64,000 bases of DNA. Origin: Prinia subflava. Its lineage: Eukaryota > Chordata > Aves > Passeriformes > Cisticolidae. The position numbers were made by a program, and so were the translations under genes. Position 1 is the first letter of the stretch. The number at the start of each line of letters is the position of its first letter. Shown here one piece after another: positions 11,924-23,759 of the stretch. The notes below the pieces were generated by a model that was not told the origin of the DNA, made no database searches, and worked only from the letters and a program-made list of their open reading frames with translations. Where the stretch lies: assembly GCF_021018805.1 (NCBI RefSeq), contig NC_086256.1:13892032-13956031 (forward strand). The letters are read 5' to 3'.

Positions 11924-14900
11924 TTTCTGAAGGAACTTGTTGTATTGAAACATTGCCAGGAGAGGAGACATTTTAAAACATTAGCTGGGAAAAAAAAAAG
12001 AGTTCTGAACTATCAGGGACACAGAACTGCCAGATTGTTTTCTTGTTTTGGGTGTTTCTTTGGATTTTTTAAAATAAATTCTTCAGAAATCTGTGTAAGA
12101 TAGAACCTGCTGTTTCATATCAGTAAGAAAAAGCTTTGAAATATTTACCAGCTAAAAAATAATTTTATCCCTGTATTTATCATATTTAATGGCAATACAT
12201 AATGCAAATGGTAACTTTTTCACCATCATTTGAATTTCACTAGTACTTTTAATTGCATTCTAATAGGTTTTTCACCTTTCTAAAGCTATCACCTCAAATT
12301 GAAAAAAATCATGTTATCAAAAAAAAATCATAGCAAAAAAGGTAAGTGGAGTTGTCACTTTTGTGTAGTCAAAATATTCTTTCTCATATTCTTCTTTCAT
12401 TACATATAAATATTTCATCAGTATATATCTACGTCACAACAGAAAGCAATATAGAAAACAAGAAAAAAATCTTGCTGCCAGAAAACATGTTTATTTTTTC
12501 CATATATCACAAATTAAAGCAGACTATAAGAGCATGAAACATTCAAAAAGAAATGTGCAAAACACGTCTGTGAAAAAAATCTATGTCTGCTCCTATAGGT
12601 AAGGCAACACTGGATCTGTATGTCCCCAAATGACCTCGTTTTTCCTCAAGGTCCCCAGTGTTTTGAAGACCACACGTTGTTCCACTGGTGTTTACAGGGG
12701 TTGTCCAGGCAACCAGATAAAACAGAGATTTAAAGGGGCCTGCCCTGCCTGTGCTGTGGACTCCAAACTCACATCAAGGAAAGGAGCCCAGCCTGGGGCA
12801 GGAGAATCCTCCAAATTTTAGCAAATCCTTTCCTACAACTGCTTGTTGTAGCAAAGAAACTAAAGAATACTAGAATTATACTCTACATAGATATGGTGAG
12901 TTTTGATTCAGACTATGGATTGTAATTTTTTTACTATAATAGATAATAGTAACATAATTTATATTTCCTTATGATCTCATTGGGTTGTTCTGTCCAAGTG
13001 ACAGTGACAACCTTATTGAGTGACTATGATTAATTATTTCAATTAGGGTGGAAAACAGAGACCCCATTCAAAATTAGGCCCCCATTGTGATGCAGCTGTA
13101 CAAACATATATTAAAAGACTGTGTCTGGACAAGAAGTCTGCAAATTACTGCACTCAGAGTCATCAGGGAAAAGACAGCAGCACACATGGAGCACACACAG
13201 GCAGGGATGAACCTGGACAGTGTGTGTATTGCCAAAATTGTAATAAAATCACAGTTTCTCCTAATTAAAGCAACATTTTTTCTCCCCAAATGAGATAGGT
13301 TACCATCTCCTATTATCTTTCTTAAAAGACTATATTGCATATTTTCCTGTTGCATGAGGCAAATTATACAGTTCTTCCATAATTATTTTATCTGTTCTCT
13401 CTCTTGCACATGTATGCGCTACAATTCTCCTGGCTTCATTTTCTTCTCTCTACCATTTTCAAATGTTCTCTTCTGTCCTGCAGCCCAGCCTTTCTCTTCC
13501 CTCCTTCCTTGAAATCCCAGCTGCCATGGAAATCCTGCTCTCCAACACCACCGAAACTTTCAGAAGCCTTTTACTTCTGACTGTATAACCCTAAAATTTG
13601 TGGATGAAAAAGCACTCTAAAAATGGTAAGTATTGGTATTGATTGTGTTATTAATATTTGGCTGTTAAAGGATCAATATACAAACCATTTAGCTCCCCTT
13701 CAAACAATGAATTGAAAAAAAATATTCCTCCCTTGTCATCCAGGGAAAAAATAAACTTTAAACTGAAGGAGAGCAATTGCAATGTGGATTTACCATTTCT
13801 AAGAAATTATCGGAAACAATTATTTACCCAAGAATCATTTCTAACATGTCTTTTGTGCCTATTCAATATATTACCCAATGCTAACTTTGAGGAATGGATA
13901 TGGTCAATTATACTCTTGTCTTTTCAATAAGTCAATGCAATGTTATTGCAGAAATGAAAAAGAGGATGCCAGAGGAGTATTTTCTTTGAAATAGCTTCTG
14001 AAGAGTAACAGGCACAAAACTAGGAAACCCACCCAGGTTCAGTGTTGCAGGTAACATCCTGATGTCCTGATAGCAAAACTTCTTTTGACTATGAAGAAAT
14101 CAAGATTTCATTTGAGACTTCAGAGAAAAATGGTTTCTCATCAGCAATGGCTTTTATGGCCTTTGCCCCTGTTTGTGTGTGCTCAGGGGATCACAAATCT
14201 GGTTTATCTTCACAATAATGATGAGGAAAGGCCCTGACTGATTTAGTCTTGCCTTCATTTTTGTTCAACACTATCAGTGAAAATTGATATACCAAATGCA
14301 CATTAATCTAATTAATCTAATGTACCAAATATTTGGAGGAGGCAAGGGATGCCAAACACCACCAAATTGTGCTGCTGAATTCCATTGGTTTTGTGAACTC
14401 TTACAAAATAACAGTAGTAGTAAATTTGCAGTACAGTGAAGGGAAAGAGAAAGTAAATGGAATAGGGTGGCAAAGAAAACAAATGGAGGCCAAAAGGGAT
14501 AGAAAAGAGAGAAAAGCAAAGTGTGAAACTAAAGACACATAAATCCTTTGGCTTATAGCAAAGAACATTTTTTGGGAGGAATGGAAATATAACTATTTTT
14601 TTAGCAGAATAAAAAAAGTAAAACTAGGAGGAGCAAAAAATATCTGACTAAATCACAGAATAACTTTTACTATGGTAAAGTAGATGGAAGGGAAGATTTC
14701 AGAGGAGAAATATCAAAGGACAAGCTTTGATCTCTAGCTACTTCAATTAATCTACACATATAATGTCATCTGAGTTAAAATGTTGCACCTGAGCATAAGA
14801 AATAAATGCAGATGTTATCCCCAAGACAGACAGATTTCTATATATCCTCTGTTAGAGACCTTGATTGATTTATTTTACGTGAAATTATTTGAAAGGAATT

Positions 14901-17204
14901 ACAGCATTGGAAATGAGAAATGCTTGAGGATAATTTTTATATGTAGACATTTATTGGCTAATATATTACTTGGGGATGCATCTGCTCTTTGCACAAAAAG
15001 AATTGAGTCCTTTCTTGTAAATGTGATGGTTAAAATCATAATACTTAATACCATTTTAAAAGCCCTGTCTTTCACATTCATGTGCAAAAACTGTATTTCA
15101 CATAGTTTCCATCTTTTAAAATGAATTTAAGAAATAAAAGCTTCACTAGAAGCATTACATTAATTTCAGCTATTATTAGAAAATTACCTCTATATTTCAG
15201 ATGTGAAACCTAGTTTAGAGAAAATCTGACTTGGACTAAATGCAAATAGAAGTCAAAGTTCTCTGTTTCATGAGATTAAAACAATGCTTGAAAACACTCA
15301 GCTTCTCTTTCTTGGTGAATCAGCCATACATCTATCAAATATACAGAACGTCTACTAATATCAAAGCATAGTCTGACAATGGCTTCGCAGACTCTGAAGC
15401 TGAGAGGAAAAAACTTTTACATTGACATTTGCATTACAACCACTTGAAATAACCACTTCTTCTTTGTGCTAATGAGAATTAATAAGTTCTTTTTGGCATG
15501 CACTATAGATATTTCTCCTTTTAGCTTTGTGAGTCAAAGACAAGCCAAAAGAAATCCAAAAATAGTAAATAAACTTTACAAGCTGTTTTTTGGCTGGTTT
15601 TTTCTTCATATGCACAGTGGCTTTTACTCTTTTTTTCTTGCAAGGATTTTTTTTTAATAGATTCACACTTATGGATATGATACTATAATTGGTTTTGCTT
15701 ATTATGTCTCCTAATGAAAAGTTACTGGTCTTAATATTCTTTTAGAGATTTAGCTTTCTGGCATGTAAGTGTGAGGAAAAAGCACTGAAGGCACCTGACT
15801 GAAGAACACCTACTGAACACTCTAAGCCTGGAATGACCACTCATTCATGGCACTAGCAATAAAAAAAAAAAAAAATTAAAAAAAAAAGACACTGAGAAGC
15901 AATTGAAGCATTTAAAGGCTCAAACTCTGGAAATACCAGAAACTACTGGAAAAGAAGGCAAGAACACTTCAGTGTACATCTGGAAGCAGTAAGTGTTATT
16001 TAAAAGCAAGTCTATCAGAAGGAGGTTTTCCTTCTGAAAATAGCAAGTGCTGATGCATTTGGCATACTTAACACTTCTCAGCAATCCAAGAAAAGGAGGA
16101 TATTCATGAAGCTGTTACAAAAAAATGAGGAGTATTGCATTCTAAATAAAAGTGAAGCTTATTAAAGTAAAATGCTTTGATCCTGAATGTTTAAAAGTGT
16201 CTTTTACTGTATAAGACTGGGGTGACAATTTTATCTGCTAGAGGTGTACGATAAGCGTGGCATTACCCTGCCATAGGGTAAAATCCATTGAAGATTTGTA
16301 GATGAAAAAAAAGTTTAAATCCTTCCAACTTTAAAAAGTCACTGGTTTTCAACAGAAAGTGGAGCAAATAATACAGAAATAGACTCCTGGGAGAAGCAGA
16401 CTCCAGATGAGGCAATTTAGAATCTGCCAAGAAACTAGTACTTGAATAAGTGTTGGACAGGACAGTGCTTTGGAACCTTAGACATTACCAAGAGCAGAAA
16501 ATACCATAACACAAAGATATCAGAGGCAGAAAAACACCCAGAGCTGGAATTCCTGAGCAAGGAATAACAACACAAATGAAGCAGATGAAAGACGCTGAAC
16601 ATTAAGAAAAAGCTTGTATTAATTTGTCTTCAGGTGCCAGGGGTCTGAACCATGAAGAAACTGCATGTTGCTGCCTTGGATGATTGTTTTCTTTAGAATA
16701 AAAACACTTGTAGCAAAAGATGATGTGTGCAGAAGAAATAATAAACAGAAGAGCAAGTGGGACATATTACCTTCAGTTAGGCATATATGCACAGCTCCTA
16801 GTATTTCTAGGAACTGTGCTGTAACTGAGATAAAAACAGCAGGTTGTAGAAAGATAGAGGGGTAAAAATACAGGTTTATGAAAATGATTTTTTTTGTCTG
16901 TTTAAAAAATGTTCTTCTAGAAATAAAAAATAAAACCATCTTAGACTGTTTTCCTATTTTTAGATGGCATTACTAAAGATATTACAACAGAAGAGCTGAT
17001 TATGCATTAAGAACCTTTTTAGCTAGACTTCTTTAACCAATACAGTGATATGTGACAGAGGGACGCGATTTACAGGACATACATTTGAGCAGGACACAGT
17101 GAAGCCTAGATTTAGATGTGAGACTACTAGTTCCTCATCATTCCTCACTTACTGGGTGCAGAGTATGGAGGAAAGCTTGCTAAAATCTTTGAATTTTCCC
17201 AGCT

Positions 17205-17290
17205 AGAATTAAAATGACCTTCAGATAACCTAGCATATTTCACTTCCAAAGTGAGTTAGGCTAAACTGAATTAAGGTCATTTTTAATTCT
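17205..17290. repeat. Imperfect inverted repeat with 51-bp spacer
   Basis: AGAATTAAAATGACCTT (17205-17221) pairs with AAGGTCATTTTTAATTCT (17273-17290), with one inserted base. Fragments of the spacer also pair loosely (CCTAGC with GTTAGGCT-like sequence), so the whole 86 bp is roughly palindromic. It could be a remnant of a small foldback element. No target-site duplication was recognised. Confidence 0.55.
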
Positions 17291-20200
17291 GAAGAAAAAT
17301 AGATACTAGGGCATTTAATATAGCTTAGTCTAGTTTAAATGAACAGTTGTAATTAACTTGGAGATCTCTGTAGAAAAGACCCAAAAAGGTAAATTAAAAA
17401 CACCACTATTTTTGTTTTTTGTTTTCAATCTTAATTCTGTAGAAGGTGATTCAGAGTCTTAATATACAGTAAAACAAACAGTATATAGTATTGATCACTT
17501 CTCAATTATGGTAAACATGCAAGTGATTAAGTCAACTACCCTGAAAGTGGGTTACTATAACATTTTTTAAACACCTATGTATTTTTTAATAGCTTTGACT
17601 ACAAAAGTAATATTTCTATCCAAATCTGTGGGAGTAAACTAGAATCAAATGTCAGACAAGTGTACCATCAACCCTGACTTCTGTTTTACTGCTTCTGTAG
17701 TTCACATGCAGCAACACAAATATGTTCCTAAACTACTAAAAATACAAGAAAAAAAAGTGAACTTTTTTTGTTTGCTTTCCTCTACTCAATATGCACAAAA
17801 TCAACTTTTCAGAAGTGCAGCAAATAAATAAAATATAAAATATATTGCATGGAATTTTTTCAAATGAGCTGATGGCAGCCAGATCACCCACAAAACAATC
17901 ACAAAGCCAGTTTCAGAGACAAGTCAGTATGAATTTTCCATGACAGTAATTAGCAATTTCTTCTGAATCACAAGTTTACAGGTGTATCTTCTACGAATAT
18001 GGAATAATCCACAGAACAATTATAAGCAACTGAAAAAAGTGCTGCTTGGCTGATAGCAAGAGACTACACCCACTCTGCCAAATGATCACAGGAGATAAAG
18101 GCCAAGAACTGAGCAGCTGGACTTGCCCATTAAGGCAGCCTGTAGCTTATCTCTGAAAAAAACCTGTCTGTTGTGCAGGACATTGACCTCAACACAGCAC
18201 CTGTCACCTCCTGTGAATTAATGTGTGGCCACTATCCACAGAATATTTGATCAAATGTGCTCTTGTAGGGGGCAATACTGACAGCAAAAGCATGGAACCT
18301 GTTTTGTTAAACTAGGTCTAAAACTTCAGGAAAAAACCCACCTTACACCTTTTTAACTTGGCTCTTGACAGGCTTGTGGTGAACTGCAGTTAAAATTCAA
18401 TAAGGGGATACATAAACTCTGCTTCTATATTTACATCGGGGGTTTTCAACCAGTGGCTATATTGGGAAATATTTGGGAAACATCAAATGCCAAGAAAGAA
18501 AGGGTGGCAGTGGTGAAGTGTTGGCTGCTGGGGTAAACTTCCTTTGGAACTTTGTACCTTCAGCGTACTCACACTGAAGGAAACCCAAGTGGGCCTTAGT
18601 TAAAACTCCCTCCAAACTAAAATGTCCAAAATTGTAACATCCATGGTGTGCCAAACAATTTCCAGAGGCTCCAGATTCCTTTTGGATTCACAATTGAAGG
18701 GTATCAAAGAACATTTTTCAGGAGATCTGGCAGAACAAATTCTTTGTCAAGTTGCTTTAGTTTCATAGTGGATTTGGGGGCTGGCAATCTCAGCTATTGT
18801 AGAAACATGATGTAAGTCCTTTCACTTCTCTCTGAGTGGGTGGGTCCTCAACTGGAATGAATTTGGCATCAGTGGATTAAGCCTTCCCTGCAGAAGAATG
18901 TAGTTTATTGCTGTCTGTATAGCTAGTACAGGGAGCAGGGGAAATTGCTGTACTCCTGCTTTCATCCTTTCCCTTAGTACATCTACATGACATAATTGAT
19001 ATATTCTTGGCAGGTCTGAAATTATGCTGCAGTGATGAATATTCCTGTTTCTGGGTCAGAAGCTGTAAAATTTGGAAAATATCTTCCATATTCACAAAGA
19101 AATACATATGCTTCTTGGCACGTTAGCAACCTGCTAGAAAAGCATCCCACACTGGCAGAACAGGGGTTAGCTGAGAGCAGGAAATGTGCCAGTAGCCTGG
19201 AACAACCCAAAAGGAAAATAAGGAGTTAAATGCCAAATATATCATTCTGTTTAGGAGAGAGAAGGAGGCTGCCAGGGGTATTCAAAGATGCAGGAATGTG
19301 GGATTTTGGGAAGAGCAGTCTAATTTGGTATTCAAACCCTGCAGTTGACAGGCACTGCTGCAATGGTAAGGCAGGCTGGCCACAGAAAGAGAATCCTAAC
19401 TAAGGCAGGTGCATATTCCTAACCCAAGCAGAGCCTACAGCCCCAGGGTAAGGATGATCAGTACGGATGGGCTAAACCATCCATCTGAACATGCCAGCCC
19501 CTTGCAATGCAGGCACACCTCAAACTCAAGAGAAGAAAATGAAGACGCGTAATGATTCAGTGACTTGTTTCAAATGTGCATTAAAACAACAGCTGTAGTT
19601 GCTACAGAAATGCCTCTGTCTCACCTAGAAATCAGAATGATTGTGGAGTGAAAGGATATGTGGCTCCAGAAGTAATTACCATATGAACAGGTGATTTCTA
19701 TTAAAACCACCTGGGAGTCCTTAATCTAGAAGAAATTTATCCTTTTTGTCCTCAAATGACCCTCTCATTTTTAGTTCTAAGTCTAGGTAGGGTAAAATAT
19801 GTGAGTTTCATGAGGGAACTATATGTCTGATATAGAGCTTTAGGCTTTATCAGAATGAAGGACAGGTCTTGCTAGGATATTCCTAATTGATAGTTCCCAA
19901 CAAATATGCAAAAAACATGGAAAACTTGCTGAGAGTTATTGAAACACCGTCATCAAATCCATAGTTCTAGAACTGCTGAGTTGACTTTCTTAGAGTATAT
20001 TTTTTAAAATCTCATCTAGAACAGCAAAACAAATGAAATTTGAATTTTCAGATCAGGCCTTTAGTGAAATATATTTACATACATAAACAGAACATTTTTC
20101 ATATTTGCATGACTATTTTTTAACCGATTGTGTTGAAAGAAAGAAGACAAAATACTTGTATATAAGCAGTGATATGAGGCATTTCAGCATAGAAAGATTT

Positions 20201-20597
20201 TATATAAGAAAATTAAGGAAGCTAAAGATTAGGGCTGGAATAAGGGTTGACAGTCTGAATGCTAAGTGATTGTAGACACATAATATCTATAATCATTGGT
20301 ATGATTTGCAATTAATCAATAATTATAAACTTGTTAATATAGCATAAGATGTGTGAGTAGTGTGAATATGAATACAAACATCCAGCCCTAACTCCTTATT
20401 TCTCTTATCTTTGCCTACATGTGTAATGCTAGGACCATGGATATGGTTCATTTAATGTTTCACAGCACTGTTGAATTATATTTTTTGGGTTTCTGATAGA
20501 GAGTGTTTGGGTAAAAACATTTGTGCAAACCCATCAGTGCTGCATGTGCATTAAGAGCATGTGGTTATTTGAGGACCAGTGTCATTGCATTGGTGTG

Positions 20598-20625
20598 CAC
20601 ACACATATACACATATATATATATG
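20598..20625. repeat. Short AC/AT microsatellite
   Basis: An alternating purine-pyrimidine stretch of CA then TA dinucleotides. It lies just upstream of the decayed reverse transcriptase fragment. Confidence 0.8.
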
Positions 20626-20789
20626 GTGCTGGACAAGTATATGTAGGATTTTGCTGGGGTACTTGCCATGACCAGCTGATCCTTGTCCACCAAGACCCAG
20701 AGGGCAGTAAAGTCTATTGGACCTTGGTAGATTCCCACATATGCAGCCTTTACAGCATAATTTGCTAGCGTAGGGATAAGCTGTAATGC

Positions 20790-21350
20790 CAGGAATATGT
20801 TAAAGATGCTGCAGCATATCTCATTTGTTAGGGATGCCACTGCTGTCTTCTCAAGGATATCAAAATGCCTGTCAGCACCTGGATGAAAATCAGCTGACTC
20901 AGACTCAATCTGGCCAAAATGAAAATTATTATGGCTGGAGTGGAGAACACATTTAAAACTGGGATAAGATCTTTACTTGAGACATCATCTTCAGATATTT
21001 ATTTCAATACTACAGCACCTCAGAGTTCTATATTTTGTCATTGTATGAATGGTTGAGATGACAGATGGCAAAAGTACCCTCTCCTTTTCCCGTGCTTAAG
21101 TTCTCCTGGTGCAGACCTGGCCATTGCAATCTACATGCCATTCCTTGGCAGAGTGAATTACTGATAACTCGCTGAACCTCTTTTTAAGTGCATAAAGAAT
21201 GCACAGATTCCAGCTTTGGCAAAATGAGACAGCCCTCTTCAATAGTAACTGCTTCACTGCCCCCAATGGTTTGCAGGTTATAATGTTTGAGTCTTGTTTC
21301 TGATGTTCAAAGCAACAGAGACCTGGCTTCCTCAGAGACAGCTTCTTTAA
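20790..21350 (+). mobile_element. Decayed non-LTR retrotransposon, reverse transcriptase fragment (CR1/L2-type)
   Basis: Reading frames on the + strand, with stops and frameshifts, carry landmarks of a non-LTR reverse transcriptase in the right order. At 20796 YVKDAAAYL looks like a decayed YADD catalytic box. Exactly 28 codons later in the same frame is WMKIS-stop-LRLNLAKMKII, which resembles the family motif WM..N.L.LNP.KTE. Near 21250-21350, LLHCPQW, LMFKA and, in another frame, PGFLRD match the C-terminal LHWLPV...TFKAL...YLRD region. The catalytic aspartate pair is degraded and the frame is broken, so the element is inactive. The clade (CR1 or L2-like) cannot be settled by eye. The 5' limit is uncertain. 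Confidence 0.6.
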
Positions 21351-22073
21351 TCATAGAAACACAGGTACTCCCCTGAAGTACACAGTATCACACAGGTCAG
21401 GATAATGCAAGGGAAAGGTGAAGAAAATCAGAAGAAAATCCCTTAAACTGAAAGTTCATTGATGAAACCTCAACCTACAAAACATCAAGATAATTCAGGT
21501 AAGTGTTCCCAAAACTTTGCAGCCATCCAGACAGCCTGTACAACTGTGAAGGGAGGGCACACACTGGCTAGATCTGCCCAGTGTTCCCATACAATGTACT
21601 CCACTGCACAGGTTCAGGAAGTGAAAATTTCCTAGAAGTATCTACTTTAGTGTGCACTACTGTATGTGTACAAAATCCTGTTTTATAGTAAGGTAATTCA
21701 GTATTAGGCTGTGACAGTGTGTGCCTCACCAGCAGGCAGCCCACGGTGCTGGGAGAGGATTTTGATAGCCCCAGTGAAGGATGGTAGCCAGAACAATTCC
21801 TGCAGCCTTGGATAAAGAATGCTGCCAGAAGAGGCTGGGTATCACATACATTGTCCTGGCAGGATATATGCAGTTTGTGATCCATAAGATTAGCACTTCT
21901 GCTCTCCACTCTTTCCACTTTAAAGCACATAAAATAGAGCCTTTTTTTGATAAGCATTTCCTTCCAGAGCTCAAACACTCAAAGCGTTTCACATGATAAA
22001 TATATAAAGAGAGCTATCATCAACTTGAAAGTCACAATACCGCTTGAAAATGTGTAGCTGTAGCTATTTATGA

Positions 22074-22083
22074 TGGGTGGCAG
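22074..22083 (+). promoter_or_regulatory. AT-rich TATA/MEF2-like element upstream of the PRKACB island
   Basis: CTATTTATGA resembles a MEF2 site or a weak TATA element. It lies about 110 bp before GC content rises. CpG-island promoters rarely need a TATA box, so its role is doubtful. Confidence 0.2.
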
Positions 22084-22189
22084 CAAAAGGGGGGGAGGAG
22101 AAAAAAAAAAAAACCTCTTTCCTGGCAGCCCGCTTACTTTCTACGGTTTTTTTTCTATAGTCTGGTGAGCCGTGTAAAAACAGTCACTG

Positions 22190-23515
22190 AACAGGCGGCA
22201 AGAGCGAGTTTCCTCCCGCCGACCGCCGGGTGCAGGCCCGGGCCAGTGTCCTCGGGGATGCTCGGGGCCGCGGGGCGGGCGCAGCCGCAGGGCCGCGGCC
22301 CGCGCGGCCTCCCGGGGTCACCTTGGGCACAGCGGCCTCGGCCCCGCTGCGGCCGCTGCCCCGCGGGCGGGCCGGGCCTGCCCTGCGGCAGCGGGGGCGC
22401 TCCGGGGCCGCCGCCCGCCCCGCCGGGGATGCGGGGGCTGCCGGGGCCCCGGCGGGCACCCGCCGGGGGCACTCGCCGCCGCCGCCCCCCCGAGCCGCTG
22501 CCGGGCGGGGGGCGCCGCTCGGGGCTCCCGCAGCCCCTGCCCCGGGCCAGCCCCCGCCCGAGGCGGCGGCAGCGGCCCGGCCGTGGTCGGCTGCGCCCCC
22601 GCGGGCGGCGCAGCGGGAGGAGGCGCCGCCCCGGCCGTCATTTCCGCCGAGTGCGGGGCGGGGGAGGGGGCAGAGCGCTCGCCTCCTCCTCCGCGGCGGC
22701 CGGAGACACAGAGACCCAGAGCGGGGCCAGGGCAGCTCCGCCGCCGCTGCCGCCGCCGCGCCCGCGGGCCGCGCCGCCCCGCCAGCCGAGCCCGGCCCGG
22801 CCCCCGCCCGCCCCGGCCCGGCCATGGGGAACGCAGCTACCGCCAAGAAGGGCAACGAGATCGAGAGCGGTGAGTGAGGGGGACGCGCCGCCGCCGCCTC
22901 CGCCCGGCTCCGCTCCCGGAGGAGGGCCCGGGGCCGGGCCTGGCGCGCCCGCCCCGCGTCGCCGCCGCCGCAGGCCCCGCGGCCTCGGGCCGAGCCCCCC
23001 GCCCCTACAGGCCCGGCCGCGGCCTGCGCGGCGCCGCGGGGAGCTGGCCCGACCCCGGCCCCGCCGCGGGGCTCGGCGGGCTCGGGAAAACCGGCGGGAC
23101 GAACCCGCCCGCGGCCGCCGGGCCTCGGCCGCCGCCGGGCCGCGCGTGCGGCTGTCCCGCAGCAGGTGTCCGTCCCCGGTGGAGGAGGAGCCGGCGGCGG
23201 GGCCGCGGTGTCGGCGGGCAGGTGTCGGCGCCTCCGCCAGCCTCCATCCTCGCCCCGGCCCGCTCGCTTTCCCCACCCCCGAACACACCCTGCCGGCGGG
23301 GGAGGCCGCTCGCCCGCCGCGCTCTGTCTGCGGCGGGAGGGTTTTCATCCCGCTGCGGGGAATGTAGGTCAGAAACTCCCGTGCCCGCCCGGATCGGGCA
23401 GCCCCGGTGACCCCGCGGCCGTGCCCGCTCCCCGCGGCGCAGCCCCAGCCCCCAGCGTGTTTACATCGCTCGGGAGCGCGCCCGGAGAGCCCTCGGCACA
23501 GCGGTGCTCTCCTGA
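22190..23515 (+). promoter_or_regulatory. PRKACB: PRKACB Cbeta1 CpG-island promoter and 5' UTR
   Basis: A sharply bounded GC- and CpG-rich island surrounds the Cbeta1 first exon at 22824-22869, covering about 630 bp upstream and 650 bp of the following intron. Many GC boxes are present, for example around 22650-22670. At 22635-22648 the minus strand reads GGCGGAAATGACGG. There an ETS core (CGGAA) is followed directly by a CRE half-site (TGACG), an arrangement found in many housekeeping promoters. No TATA box is near the ATG. The transcription start cannot be fixed, but the 5' UTR must end at 22823. Open frames of up to 400 codons here are compositional artefacts. Confidence 0.85.
22824..22869 (+). 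CDS. PRKACB: PRKACB first coding exon, Cbeta1 isoform (partial gene)
   Basis: The exon encodes MGNAATAKKGNEIES plus the first base of a split codon, followed by the donor GTGAGT at 22870. This matches the N-terminus of the cAMP-dependent protein kinase catalytic subunit beta (mammalian MGNAATAKKGSEVES). The threonine at residue 6 separates it from the alpha subunit, which has alanine there. Met-Gly-Asn is the N-myristoylation signal that helps anchor and stabilise the kinase. The start has a strong context (GCC before ATG and G after). The split base G plus TG from exon 2 would give the Val of VKEFLAKAK. Residue 11 is Asn where mammals have Ser (Ser10 in mature numbering, an autophosphorylation site). 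The kinase domain lies on later exons outside the window. Confidence 0.95.
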
Positions 23516-23697
23516 GCCCTGGGTAAAATGGAAGACAAAAGCATTGATCTGAACTCGTCATGGCAGGGAGCTTTCTGCTGGTGTTTCTGTTCGTTTGTGT
23601 GCTTTGTTTTTGTTGTCGTTGTTGCTTTTTCCTTCTGAGTATTTCAGCATAACTTTAAACAATGTAAAGCCCATTCAGTTGTTGGGAAGAAAACCCT

Positions 23698-23701
<4 letters not shown>

Positions 23702-23757
<56 letters not shown>
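23702..23757. repeat. PRKACB: Poly(T) homopolymer, 56 nt
   Basis: An uninterrupted run of 56 T lies about 830 bp into the first intron, just past the CpG island. As A on the minus strand it could be the tail of a retroposed sequence, but the DNA to its right shows no AATAAA and no recognisable retrocopy. Runs of this length are unstable and error-prone in sequencing, so the exact length should not be trusted. Confidence 0.9.

Positions 23758-23759
<2 letters not shown>

Larger units (their letters stand above)
5721..22189. other. Intergenic interval between the two CpG islands
   Basis: This 16-kb stretch has no recognisable coding exon. Its longer open frames (for example 6906-7295 on the minus strand and 7153-7473 on the + strand) overlap each other in somewhat GC-richer DNA and resemble nothing I know. 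It contains an A-rich tract near 6.7 kb, a (TAA)n microsatellite near 11.9 kb, an inverted repeat near 17.2 kb and a decayed reverse transcriptase near 20.8-21.35 kb. A GC-richer patch at about 10080-10430 may be an old unrecognised repeat. In several lines I counted, A exceeds T on the + strand, the opposite of the PRKACB side. Confidence 0.6.

Noticed and set aside
22155..23561. Open frames of 400, 307, 223 and 215 codons in the PRKACB CpG island
   Set aside because: They have the same compositional cause. The only supported coding here is the 46-bp Cbeta1 segment that ends in a consensus donor.
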